NCBI GenBank assembly: GCA_035762175.1
Contig: DASTPP010000267.1
Location: 1 to 63,942, forward strand
Length of the DNA stretch: 63,942 bases
Source of the DNA: DASTPP01 sp035762175
GTDB taxonomy: Bacteria > Myxococcota_A > Polyangia > Polyangiales > Polyangiaceae
Reading direction: 5' to 3'
Shown here in pieces: positions 52,699-61,044 of the stretch. The translations under genes were made by a program, and so were the position numbers. How positions within the stretch are numbered: position 1 is the first letter of the stretch; each line of letters begins with the position of its first letter. The notes beneath the pieces are model-generated. The model saw nothing but the letters and a program-made list of their open reading frames with translations. It was not told the DNA's origin and made no database searches.

Positions 52699-53952
52699 AT
52701 GTTCGGACGAATCGGGTGGGGGGCACTCGCCGCCGCGCTGGCGGCGGCCGTGGCGGCGGCGGGGTGTCGGGGCGGCGACAAGGCCGCCGGGCGCGGGGCC
52801 GAAGAGGCGACGGCGACGCGCGAGATCGCCGCGGCGAGCGAAGATGACGCGCGGGCGGGCCTCGCGCTGGCCAAGACCTTCGAGTGCGCGCGCTGCCACG
52901 AGCACGAGGCCTTCGAGCCGCCGAAGCTCGACAAGGCCTGCGTCGGCTGCCACGCCCAGATCACCTCGGGCAAGTTTCCGCCGAACGAGCCGATGACGCA
53001 GGCGAAGTGGGCGCCCGTCGTCGCGCCGCTCGACGTCGCCCCCTCGCTGCGGGGGTCGAGGCGGCTGCGGCGCGACTACCTCGAGGCCTTCTTGCGATCG
53101 CCGCACGACGCGAGGCCCGGCCTCGTCGCGGAGATGCCGCGGCTGCGCCTGAGCGAGACCGAGGTCCGCCAGCTCGCGGCGTTCCTGGCGCCGCAGGCGC
53201 AGCCGGCCGAGCCGCGCGCGCCGGGCGACCCCGGCCGCGGGCGCGCGATCGTCGACGAGAAGGGGTGCGGCGCCTGCCACCGCATGGGCGGGCTGAACCC
53301 GCCGCTCGCCGTGTCCGCCCCGCCCGCGCTCGACGGGCCCACGCTGCGCCGCGCGACGATGCTCGCGCCCGACCTGCGCCACGCCCGCGAGCGCATGACG
53401 CCGAGCCGGCTGCGCGCCTGGCTGCGCGATCCGCAGGCCGAGAAGAGCGACTCGGTGATGCCGGCCTTCCCGATGGGCGACGCCGAGCTCAACGACGTCG
53501 TCGCGTTCCTGCTCTACGCGCCGCTCGAGCCGCCGGCGAAGGCCGAGCCGCCGGCGCGGCTGCCGGCGCTCGCGCGGCCGGTGCCCTACGCCGAGGTCGA
53601 CGCGAAGGTGTTCCGCAAGATCTGCTGGCACTGCCACGCCGAGCCCGACTACGCGCTGGGCGACGGGGGGCCGGGCAACTCGGGCGGCTTCGGCTTCGCG
53701 CCGCGGCGGCTCAACCTCGCGAGCTACGAGGGCATCGCGGGCGGCTACGTCGACGAGGCGGGCGCGCGGCACAGCGTCTTCGAGAAGGACGCCGAGGGGG
53801 TGCCGCGCCTGGTGCGGGCCCTCCTGGCGAGGCACGACGAGGAGGCGGGGCGCGTCGGCGAGGTGCGCGGCATGCCGCTCGGGCTGCCGCCGCTGTCGCC
53901 CGAAGACATCCAGCTCGTCGAGTCGTGGGTGGCGCAAGGCAGGCCGCGATGA
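52699..53952 (+). CDS. Tetraheme c-type cytochrome lipoprotein
   Basis: 417 residues. Lipobox-like AAAGCRGG. Four heme c motifs: CARCH (63-67), CVGCH (81-85), CGACH (near 193) and CWHCH (near 312). Between them are regions of cytochrome-c type (RLRLSETEVRQLAAFLA, MPAFPMGDAELNDVVAFLL). It would be exported by Sec, loaded by the cytochrome c maturation system and anchored by lipid. It may pass electrons in a periplasmic or outer-membrane chain. Its stop overlaps the start of the thioredoxin-like gene (ATGA), showing coupling. Confidence 0.86.
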   Translation: MFGRIGWGALAAALAAAVAAAGCRGGDKAAGRGAEEATATREIAAASEDDARAGLALAKTFECARCHEHEAFEPPKLDKACVGCHAQITSGKFPPNEPMTQAKWAPVVAPLDVAPSLRGSRRLRRDYLEAFLRSPHDARPGLVAEMPRLRLSETEVRQLAAFLAPQAQPAEPRAPGDPGRGRAIVDEKGCGACHRMGGLNPPLAVSAPPALDGPTLRRATMLAPDLRHARERMTPSRLRAWLRDPQAEKSDSVMPAFPMGDAELNDVVAFLLYAPLEPPAKAEPPARLPALARPVPYAEVDAKVFRKICWHCHAEPDYALGDGGPGNSGGFGFAPRRLNLASYEGIAGGYVDEAGARHSVFEKDAEGVPRLVRALLARHDEEAGRVGEVRGMPLGLPPLSPEDIQLVESWVAQGRPR

Positions 53953-54557
53953 GGCGCCTCGTTCTCGCGCCCCTCGCCGCCGCGCTCGCCCTCGGCGCCG
54001 GCGGCTGCGAGCGCCGCGCGGACGCCCCCTCGGTCGCGTCGGCGACGGCGCCCGCCGGGCGCCCCGAGCCGGCGCCGCGGCCCGCCGTGACGGCGCCCGG
54101 GGCCGCCGCGGCGGCGCCGTCGCCGGCGGCGGGGGGTGCGACCGCGCCGTCGGCCTCGGCCGAGCCGCGGCGGGCGCCGCACTTCGTCGAGATGCCGGCC
54201 GAGACGGGCTTGCTCGACGCCATCCGCGGCGAGGCGCGGGCGGCGGGCGCGGCCGGCGAGACGCTCGTCGTGTACGTGGGCGCGCGCTGGTGCAAGCCCT
54301 GCCAGCACTTCGAGCGGGCGCTCGCGTCGGGCAAGCTCGACGCGTCGCTCGCCGGGTTGCGCCTCTTGCACGTCGATCTCGACACGCGCGGGGCCGAGCT
54401 CGGGGCGCACGGCTACGCGACCAAGGTGATACCGTACTTCGTCGTGCCGACGGCGAAGGGCGCGCCCTCGGCGCGCAAGTTCAGCACCGAGGCGATGGGC
54501 GGCGAGGTGGTCGACCAGATCGTGGCCGGCCTCGCGCCCTTCCGCCCCGGCCACTGA
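53949..54557 (+). CDS. Thioredoxin-like lipoprotein
   Basis: 202 residues. Leader with GAGGCERR (lipobox), an Ala/Pro linker (about 25-75), then a thioredoxin fold with active site WCKPCQHF (near 115) and the cis-Pro region KVIPYFVVP. It is exported and may reduce disulfides. Coupling with the tetraheme cytochrome gene by a 4-bp overlap suggests a role in heme attachment, as ResA/CcmG-like proteins keep the CxxCH cysteines reduced, or electron supply from it. Both readings are inference. Confidence 0.83.
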   Translation: MRRLVLAPLAAALALGAGGCERRADAPSVASATAPAGRPEPAPRPAVTAPGAAAAAPSPAAGGATAPSASAEPRRAPHFVEMPAETGLLDAIRGEARAAGAAGETLVVYVGARWCKPCQHFERALASGKLDASLAGLRLLHVDLDTRGAELGAHGYATKVIPYFVVPTAKGAPSARKFSTEAMGGEVVDQIVAGLAPFRPGH

Positions 54558-54587
54558 GGCGCGGCCGGGCGGCGGGCGCGGCCCCGC

Positions 54588-54905
54588 TCAGGTCGCGGTC
54601 AGCTTCAGGCCGACCACCGAGACGAGCAGGAGCGCGACGAAGAAGAGGCGCCCGGGCGTCGCCGGCTCGTCGAAGAGCACGACGCCGAGCAGGGCGGCGC
54701 CCGCCGCGCCGATGCCGACCCAGACGCCGTAGGCGGTGCCGATGGGCAGGCTCTTCGCCGCGGTGGCGAGCAAGACCATGCTCGCGACGATGGCGGCGGC
54801 CGTCAGCACGCTCGGCACCGGGCGGGTGAAGCCCTGCGTGTACTTCAGCCCGACGGCCCACGCCGTCTCGAGCAGCCCCGCGAGAACGAGAAGAACCCAT
54901 GCCAT
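54588..54905 (-). CDS. sugE: Guanidinium exporter of the SMR family (Gdx/SugE)
   Basis: 105 residues, four TM helices. ETAWAVGLKYTQGFTRPVPS carries the SMR Glu (near 13) and the WAVGLKYTxGF signature of the SugE/Gdx subgroup, not the multidrug EmrE subgroup. Gdx proteins export guanidinium in exchange for protons. A guanidine-III-like riboswitch lies directly upstream (54924-54967), which strongly supports this role. The Shine-Dalgarno GAAAGGG lies eight bases before the ATG, inside a possible sequestering hairpin. Confidence 0.92.
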   Translation of the reverse strand: MAWVLLVLAGLLETAWAVGLKYTQGFTRPVPSVLTAAAIVASMVLLATAAKSLPIGTAYGVWVGIGAAGAALLGVVLFDEPATPGRLFFVALLLVSVVGLKLTAT

Positions 54906-54923
54906 GGCGACGCCCTTTCGATC

Positions 54924-54967
54924 GAGCGTCGTCTTTTCGTCACCGGGTACGGCGCGTCTCGTCCGGG
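54924..54967 (-). promoter_or_regulatory. Guanidine-III (mini ykkC-III) riboswitch
   Basis: Read on the minus strand, CCGGACGAGACGCGCCGTAC then CCGGTGACGAAAAGACGACGC matches the short ykkC-III aptamer consensus (GGACGAG, GCGCCGUACCCGG, AAGAC then a segment that pairs back to GCGCCGU), apart from one C·A mismatch in the last helix. Downstream, CGACGC can instead pair with GCGTCG that overlaps the ribosome-binding site of sugE. That predicts translation control: guanidine binding frees the site. Confidence 0.85.
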
Positions 54968-55082
54968 GCCGCGGGCCCGCCGGCCGGCGGGGCCCGGGGG
55001 CCGCCCGAGGGTTTAGGGCCTGGGGTCGCCCCTGTCAAACCGCGGCCGCGCCGCGCGCCGCGGGGCACGGGGCGCGCGCGGC

Positions 55083-57770
55083 TCAGAACGTGACGCGCAC
55101 GCGCACGCCGCCCTCGCCCGTCTCGACGTTCAGGCCCGCCGCCCCGCGCCGCAAGAGCTGGTGCGCCATCGCCAGGCGCACGTCGAGCGTCGCGCCCTCG
55201 CCGCCCGCGCCCGCGCGGAAGTGCGGCTCGAAGAGGCCCGCCCCCTCGGCCCGCGCGAGCCGCGCCCCCGGCGACCAGAGCTCGAGCTCGGCCCCCTCGT
55301 CGCCCTGCCAGGCGCGGGCCTCGACGGCCGCGCCGCCCCCCGCCCCTTCGCCCAGCAGCGACACGAGGTGTCCGAGCGCCAGGCGCAGGTCTTCGCGGCC
55401 GATCGACGCGACCGGACGCCCTTCGACGCGGGTGCGCTCGGGGGCGAGCCCGGCCTGCGCGAGGGCCTCGTCCAGCGGCACCAGCTCGGGGGGCGACGGC
55501 GGCGGCGGCGAGCTCACCTGCGCGAGCCCCGCCACGAGCGCCGCCGCCCACTCGAGCGCGCGGCGCGCCTGCCCGAGCTCGGCCGAGGGGGCGGCGACGG
55601 CGGCGCGCTCGAGCGCCGCGAGGGCGCGCTCGAGCGGCTCGCCGAGCTCGCGCTGCGCGCCCCGGACGAGGCGCCCGACGGTCGCCAGCCGCTCGGCCTC
55701 GACCACCAGCTCGTGCGTCTGCCGCAGCTCGTCGGCGAGCAACGAGGCGTCGCGCAGCGCGCGCCTGAGGCGCAGCGCGGCCTCGACCCGCGCCCGCAGC
55801 TCGGCCGGGTGAAAGGGCTTGGTCACGTAGTCGTCGGCCCCGCCCTCGAGGCCGTTGACGGCGTCGTGCTCGCCCGCGCGGGCGGTCAGCAAGATCAGCG
55901 GCGTCGGCGAGAGCGCCTCGTCGGCCTTGAGCCGGCGCGCGAGCTCGAGCCCGTCCATCTCGGGCATCATGACGTCGGAGACGATGACGTCGGGGCGGAG
56001 CGCGCGCGCCGCCGAAAGCGCCAGCGCCCCGTTCGCGACCGCCGTCACCGCGAAGCGCGCGCCCAAGAGCTCGGTGACGTAGGCGCGCATCTCGGGGTTG
56101 TCTTCGGCCAGGAGCAGCCGCGGGCGGTTCTCGGACTTGGGCCCCTCGTCGTCGCGGACCGCCGCGGGCGCGCGCGCGCCCGGGGGGCCCGAGGGCCCCG
56201 CCGCGCGCTCGAGCGCCGGCGCGCGCCCCGGGCGCGCCTCGATCGCGGGGGGGCCGTCGGACGCCGCCCCGGCGCGGGGCAGCCGCACCCAGAAGCGCGA
56301 GCCGCGCCCGGGCTTGCTCTCGACCCCCGCCTCGCCGCCCATCAGCTCGGCGAACTGCTTGACCAGCGCGAGGCCGATGCCCGTGCCCTCGAAGCCGCGC
56401 GTCGACGAGCCGTCGAGTTGCTGGAAGCGCTGGAACAGGAGCGCCCGCTTCGCCGGCTCGATGCCCGGGCCCGTGTCTTCGACCCAGAGCTCGACCCCGC
56501 CCGGGGCGTCGCCCACCCCGACGCGCACCCGGCCGCCGGGCGGCGTGAACTTCAGGGCGTTGCCGACCAGGTTCAGCAGCACCTTCTCGTAGAGCGCGGC
56601 GTCGGCCTGCGCCGTCGCGCCCCCGGGCCCCGGCGCGTACGAGAGCTCGAGGCCGCGCGACTCGGCCAGCGGGCGCGCCTCTTCGCACAGGGCCTCGGTC
56701 AGCGGCCCCAGCTCGAGCGGGCGGCAGCGGGCCACCATGCGCCCGGCCTCGATCTTCGCGAAGTCGAGCAGATCGTTGACCAGCGCCGCCAGCCGCGCGC
56801 CCGAGCGGCGCGCCCGCTCGACCTGCGCGCGCGCCCCGGGCGGCAGCGGCCCCGCCTCGCCCGCGGCCAGCGTGTCGAGCGGGCCCTGCACCAGCGCGAG
56901 CGGCGTGCGCAGCTCGTGGCTGATGTTGGCCAGGAACTCGTCTTTGGCGCGGCTGGCGGCCTCGGCCTGCTCCTTCGCGGCGCGCAGCTCGTCTTCGAGC
57001 TGCTTGCGCCGCGTGATGTCGGTAAAAATGCCGAGGATGCCGACGACCTCGCCGCGCTCGTCGCGCAGCGGCACCTTGCTCGTCAGCAGGACCCGCGTCG
57101 TGCCGTCGGGCCGCGTCTGCGCCTCCTCGAGGTCGAGCACGGGCTCGCCGCGGTCCATCACCTCGCGGTCGACGCGGCGGTAGTGCTCGGTCTCCTCGCG
57201 CGACCAGGGCATGTCGTAGTCGCTCTTGCCCACCATCGCGTCGGGCGAGCCGACCCCGGCGGCCTCGGCGATGCGGCGGTTGCAGCCGAGGAAGGTGAGG
57301 TCCCGGTCCTTCCAGAAGACGGCGTGCGGGATGTTCTCGATGATGTAGCGCAAGACGGCCCGCTGCCGCCGCAGCTCGGCCTCCGTGCGGGCCCGCTCGC
57401 GCCGCTCGTCGGCGATGCCGAGCTCGCGCGCGAGCGCCCGCCCGAGCCGCTCGGGCCGGTCGAGCCGCAAAAAGTCGTGCGCGCCCGCCCCGAGCGCGCG
57501 CGCCGCGAGCGCCTCGTCGTCGGCCTCGCCGAACGCCAGCACGGGCAGCCCCGGCAAGGCCGCCGCCGCCGCCGCGCACGCGGCCTCGAGCCCGCCGGCC
57601 CCCGCCGGCCCCACGAACGCCGCGTCGAAGGCGCCGGCGCCCGCCGCCTCGGCGGCGCTCTCGGCCGCGTGCCAGCGGGGCGCGAAGCCGCCGGCCTCGA
57701 GCGCGCGCGAAAGTCGCTCCCGCACGGGGGCCGGGCAGCCGAGCGCGAGCAGGTGGATGGGCCTCGTCAT
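55083..57770 (-). CDS. Hybrid sensor histidine kinase with degenerate receiver and second kinase-like core
   Basis: 895 residues. Order: receiver-like domain (1-125) lacking the phospho-accepting Asp (AAFVGPAGAGG at that strand); PAS domain (about 140-265); HisKA with HELRTPL, His285; HATPase (about 395-510; NALKFTPPGG, DTGPGIEPAKR, GTGIGLALVKQ); receiver with SDVMMPEMDG, Asp599; then a second kinase-like region from about 690 (ERLATVGRL) in which the H-box reads GAQRELGEPL, with no histidine. No TM segments, so cytosolic. It probably responds to an intracellular ligand in the PAS domain. GAGGAACGGACG upstream supports the ATG. Confidence 0.9.
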   Translation of the reverse strand: MTRPIHLLALGCPAPVRERLSRALEAGGFAPRWHAAESAAEAAGAGAFDAAFVGPAGAGGLEAACAAAAAALPGLPVLAFGEADDEALAARALGAGAHDFLRLDRPERLGRALARELGIADERRERARTEAELRRQRAVLRYIIENIPHAVFWKDRDLTFLGCNRRIAEAAGVGSPDAMVGKSDYDMPWSREETEHYRRVDREVMDRGEPVLDLEEAQTRPDGTTRVLLTSKVPLRDERGEVVGILGIFTDITRRKQLEDELRAAKEQAEAASRAKDEFLANISHELRTPLALVQGPLDTLAAGEAGPLPPGARAQVERARRSGARLAALVNDLLDFAKIEAGRMVARCRPLELGPLTEALCEEARPLAESRGLELSYAPGPGGATAQADAALYEKVLLNLVGNALKFTPPGGRVRVGVGDAPGGVELWVEDTGPGIEPAKRALLFQRFQQLDGSSTRGFEGTGIGLALVKQFAELMGGEAGVESKPGRGSRFWVRLPRAGAASDGPPAIEARPGRAPALERAAGPSGPPGARAPAAVRDDEGPKSENRPRLLLAEDNPEMRAYVTELLGARFAVTAVANGALALSAARALRPDVIVSDVMMPEMDGLELARRLKADEALSPTPLILLTARAGEHDAVNGLEGGADDYVTKPFHPAELRARVEAALRLRRALRDASLLADELRQTHELVVEAERLATVGRLVRGAQRELGEPLERALAALERAAVAAPSAELGQARRALEWAAALVAGLAQVSSPPPPSPPELVPLDEALAQAGLAPERTRVEGRPVASIGREDLRLALGHLVSLLGEGAGGGAAVEARAWQGDEGAELELWSPGARLARAEGAGLFEPHFRAGAGGEGATLDVRLAMAHQLLRRGAAGLNVETGEGGVRVRVTF

Positions 57771-57812
57771 CGTCCGTTCCTCTCTCGTCGGTCGTCCGGG
57801 CCGAGCCTCGCG

Positions 57813-58094
57813 TCACCCCAGCAGCAAAAATTCGTCGATCAGCCGGATGCGCCGGCTCAGCTCGGCAGGCGGGAGGTAGGCGCGCATGCGTGCCTCGAGC
57901 CGCGAGAGCGCGCGGCGGTAGTGCCGCCGGGTGGCCGTCGCCGGGTCGGCGCCCACGTCGGCGAGCGCACGATGGATGGTGCCCGTGGCGAGCAGGTCGG
58001 GCAACCCGCAGCGGGCCACGATTTCGCGGTAGAGGGCCGTGCTGTCCGGCACCGCGTCCTCCGAGACGGGCCAGTCCTCACGAGCTTTAGGCAT
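57813..58094 (-). CDS. Small helical hypothetical protein
   Basis: 93 residues. Highly helical and charged (ALYREIVARCGLPDLLA, RRHYRRALSRLEARMRAYLPP, SRRIRLIDEFLLLG) with no TM segment or signal. A/T-rich bases upstream (GAGATTTGTTGATTTTG) look like a promoter and place the start close to the transcript end. It lies 42 bp upstream of the histidine kinase gene on the same strand and could be a partner or regulator. Family not recognised. Confidence 0.6.
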   Translation of the reverse strand: MPKAREDWPVSEDAVPDSTALYREIVARCGLPDLLATGTIHRALADVGADPATATRRHYRRALSRLEARMRAYLPPAELSRRIRLIDEFLLLG

Positions 58095-58348
58095 GGGACA
58101 AAATCAACAAATCTCTTAGGTCAGGCGCAAGCGTGCCTTCAAGCCCTTTTGTGCGGGCTCCCCCCCTTAAGTCGCCGACCGGAGATGGGCCCTCCGCTCG
58201 GGCCGGAAGCCATGCGCCGGCGATGGCGGCGCGCCGAGTGGCCCGTGCCGTCGGGGGCGTCGGCCCCGAACTCGCGGGGCACTGGGCCCCGCTTCGAGCC
58301 GACGCCCCCCGCGCACCGGGCCCGCTTCGAGCCGGCGCCCCCGCGCCC

Positions 58349-59533
58349 TCACGAGCGGAAGGGCAGGCCCCGCGGGGCCTCGGCCGTCGCGCGCGCGAGG
58401 CGCGCGAACTCGCCCGCGAGCTGCGCCCAATCGTAGCGCTCGGCCACGGTGCGCGCGGCGTAGGCGGCCGGATCGCGCGCGCGCCGGTCGGCGAGGCACG
58501 CGACGAGGGCGGCCGCGAACGAGGGGGCGTCGTCGGCGAGCAGGTAGTGCTCGCGCGGCGAGAGCGGAAAGCCCCGCACGCCCACCTCGGTCGAGACGAG
58601 GGGCAGCCCGCTCGCCAGGGCCTCGACGGTCTTGAGCGAGGAGCCGGCGCCGCGGCGCAGCGCGTTCGCGTAGACCGCCGCGCCGTCGAGGTAGGGCGCG
58701 ACCGAGGGCACGGTGCCCGTCACCTCGACGCGGTAGCTCTCGAGCCGGCGGACCTCGCGCGGCGGGTCGCGCCCGCAGAGCACGAGCCGCGCCCGGGGCT
58801 CCTGGGCCCAGACGCGCGGCATGATCGACGTCGCGAGCTCGACCGCGGCGGCCGCGTTCGGCGGGAAGGCCATCATGCCGACGAAGAGCACGTCGAAGCC
58901 CGCGCGCTCGGACGGCGGCCGGAAGGGGACCCGGTCGAGGGCCACGCCGTTCGGCACGACGCGCGCCGGGCGCGCCCGGTGCCGGCCGATCTCGTGCGCG
59001 TCCTCGTCGCAGACGCAGGTCACCTCGTCGGCGAGCGCCCAGAGCGTCTGCTCCCAGCGCCGCAGCGCTTCGACCTCGCGCCGCTCGAGCCGCTCGCGCA
59101 GCCGGCCCGCGGCCGCGGCGCGCTCGCGCCAGTAGCGGCTCTCGACGTTGTGCTCGTCGAGCAGCAGCGGCACGCCCTTGAGCGAGCGCGCCGGGCCCGC
59201 CGCGTGCGCGTGCTCGACGACGACGAGGTCGAAGGGCGCGCGCGCGTGCGCCTCGGCGAGCGCGCGCCCGAGCGCGGCGGGGCCCGAGCGGCGCAGCCGC
59301 ACCGTGCCCTCGAGCAGGCCGAGCGGCGCGAGCGGGTCGGTCGCGACCTGCCGCCCGCGGAAGAGCCGGAATTCGGGGCTCGCTTCGCCCTCGCCGAGCT
59401 CGCGGACCGTGCCCTTGGCGAAGAGCCAGAGCTCGCCGAGCCCCGCGAGCGCGCGCGCGAAGGCGGCGATGCGGATGCGCCCGCCGCTGTTGGTCGGCCA
59501 CGGCAGGTAGGGGCAGACGAGCGCCGTCCGCAC
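58349..59533 (-). CDS. Family 4 glycosyltransferase
   Basis: 394 residues, GT-B fold. N-terminal domain with LPWPTNSGGRIRIAAFARAL and VVVEHAHAAGP; C-terminal domain with VLFVGMMAFPPNAAAA, VTGTVPSVAPYLDGA and the E-x7-E motif SSLKTVEALASGLPLVST. It transfers a sugar from a nucleotide donor to an acceptor, probably lipid or polysaccharide. It starts 6 bp after the stop of the GT gene at 59540-60643, so they form an operon. Confidence 0.85.
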   Translation of the reverse strand: MRTALVCPYLPWPTNSGGRIRIAAFARALAGLGELWLFAKGTVRELGEGEASPEFRLFRGRQVATDPLAPLGLLEGTVRLRRSGPAALGRALAEAHARAPFDLVVVEHAHAAGPARSLKGVPLLLDEHNVESRYWRERAAAAGRLRERLERREVEALRRWEQTLWALADEVTCVCDEDAHEIGRHRARPARVVPNGVALDRVPFRPPSERAGFDVLFVGMMAFPPNAAAAVELATSIMPRVWAQEPRARLVLCGRDPPREVRRLESYRVEVTGTVPSVAPYLDGAAVYANALRRGAGSSLKTVEALASGLPLVSTEVGVRGFPLSPREHYLLADDAPSFAAALVACLADRRARDPAAYAARTVAERYDWAQLAGEFARLARATAEAPRGLPFRS

Positions 59534-59539
59534 CGCGCC

Positions 59540-60643
59540 TCAGGCCCCGCCGCCGCGCGCCCCGCCGAGCAGCGCCTCGTACGCGGCGATCGTCGCCGCG
59601 GCCGCCGCGGCCGGCGAGAGCGCGGCGAGGTGCGCGCCGTCGGTGCGCTCGGGCAGCGAGGCGGCGTGGTCGAGCAGGCCGGCGAGCGCCCCGGGCGAGA
59701 GCTCGTCGTAGCCGCGCACCCACGCCTCGCCCGCCGCCGCGCGCAGCTCGCCGAACGCGCCGACGCGGGGCAAGAGCACGGGCCGGTCGAACGAGAGCGC
59801 GAGCAGGGCCGAGCCCGAGTTCAAGATGTCGCGGTAGGGCAGCACGACCGCGTCGGCGGCCCGAAAGTACTCTTGCACCCGGCCCGGCGCGACGTACGCC
59901 CCCGCGACGACGACCCGGCCGTCGCCCGCCGCCGCGGCCGCGATCTCGGCCGCGAGCGCCGCGGTCTTCGGCCGCCCCGCCACGACGAGGCGCGCCGAGG
60001 GGTCGTCGAGCCCGGCGAACTCGCGCACGAGCGACGGCACGTTCTTGTACTCGGCGATCTGCCCGAAGAAGAGCAGCACCCTCGCCCCCGCGGGCAGCCC
60101 GAGGCGCCGCCGCGCCCCCTCGCGCGTCAGCGCGTCGTCGTACTCGCCGCGGTAGTGCGGGTGCGGCACCACGAAGGCCGGCCGCCCCGCGAGCCCCGGG
60201 TGCGCCCGGCGCGCCTCGGCGACGCCGCCCTCGGTCAGCGCGATGACGCCGTCGACGCGCTCGGCGAAGCGGCGCCAGAAGGCCGCCTCGGGCCGCGGGT
60301 AGCGGCCGCCGTGCGAGCGGACGTTGTGCGCCGTCCACACGACGCGCGTGCCCCGCGCGCGCAACGCGTCGAGCACCCGCAGGAGCGTCTCGGTCGTCGC
60401 GAGGGCGCCGGCGAGCCCGTGGTTGAAGGTCGACTCGGGCCAATGCACGTGCGCGACGTCGTAGCGCCGCGCGAACCACGACCAGGGGCGGTACTCGTAG
60501 ACGGCGACGCCGCGGCGCGCGAGCTCGGTCGAGATGCGGTGGTTGTACGGGTTGAGCGACCGGTTCGCGTACGCCGGCCTCGCCAGCACCCGCAGCCCCG
60601 CGGGCGCGGGCGCGTCACGCTCGACGGCATTCGGCAGGGGCAT
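59540..60643 (-). CDS. Family 4-like glycosyltransferase
   Basis: 367 residues from the ATG at 60643; a start at 60700 is possible but the added residues are of low quality. GT-B fold: VLARPAYANRSLNPYNHRIS, VAHVHWPESTFNHG, VLLFFGQIAEYKNVPSLV and AVVLPYRDILNSGSALLALS are the recognisable blocks. FGQI.EYKN and E/DILNSGSA are typical of GT4-like sugar transferases. First gene of the minus-strand glycosyl pair; its upstream region is shared with the divergent pair at 61045. Confidence 0.85.
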   Translation of the reverse strand: MPLPNAVERDAPAPAGLRVLARPAYANRSLNPYNHRISTELARRGVAVYEYRPWSWFARRYDVAHVHWPESTFNHGLAGALATTETLLRVLDALRARGTRVVWTAHNVRSHGGRYPRPEAAFWRRFAERVDGVIALTEGGVAEARRAHPGLAGRPAFVVPHPHYRGEYDDALTREGARRRLGLPAGARVLLFFGQIAEYKNVPSLVREFAGLDDPSARLVVAGRPKTAALAAEIAAAAAGDGRVVVAGAYVAPGRVQEYFRAADAVVLPYRDILNSGSALLALSFDRPVLLPRVGAFGELRAAAGEAWVRGYDELSPGALAGLLDHAASLPERTDGAHLAALSPAAAAAATIAAYEALLGGARGGGA

Positions 60644-60750
60644 GGGGCGGGGCTCGGGCGCCGGGCCGCGCGCCCCGAGGGCCCGCCGGCCGGCGCCCAC
60701 GCACTAGCACCGCCACCCGCCCCCGGCCAAGCGCCGCGCGCCGCCCCGGC

Positions 60751-60950
60751 GCGCTCCCCTCTCGACGCCCCCTCGCGCCGCCGCCCTCGCCGCGCTCCCC
60801 TCTCGACCGCCCCCTCGCGCCGCCGTCCCCGCCGCGCTCCCTCTCGACGCCCCTCGCGCCGCCGCCCTCGCCGCGCTCCCTCTCGACGCCCCTCGCGCCG
60901 CCGCCCTCGCCGCGCTCCCCTCTCGACGCCCCTCGCACCCCCGCCGCCCG
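60751..60950. repeat. Array C: GC-rich tandem repeat, about 39-42 bp period
   Basis: GCGCTCCC(C)TCTCGACGCCCC blocks begin near 60751, 60792, 60834, 60873 and 60912 (spacings 41, 42, 39 and 39 bp). They fill much of the gap between divergent glycosyltransferase genes. Dyad symmetry is weak here compared with arrays A and B. No coding frame is credible. Confidence 0.75.
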
Positions 60951-61044
60951 GGCTGCCCCGACGGCGGGCGGCGCCCGCCCGGCCCGGCGGGGGGCCCTCG
61001 CTTGACCCGGCGGGCGCCCCTCGGTAACCCGTCCCCCAGCGACC

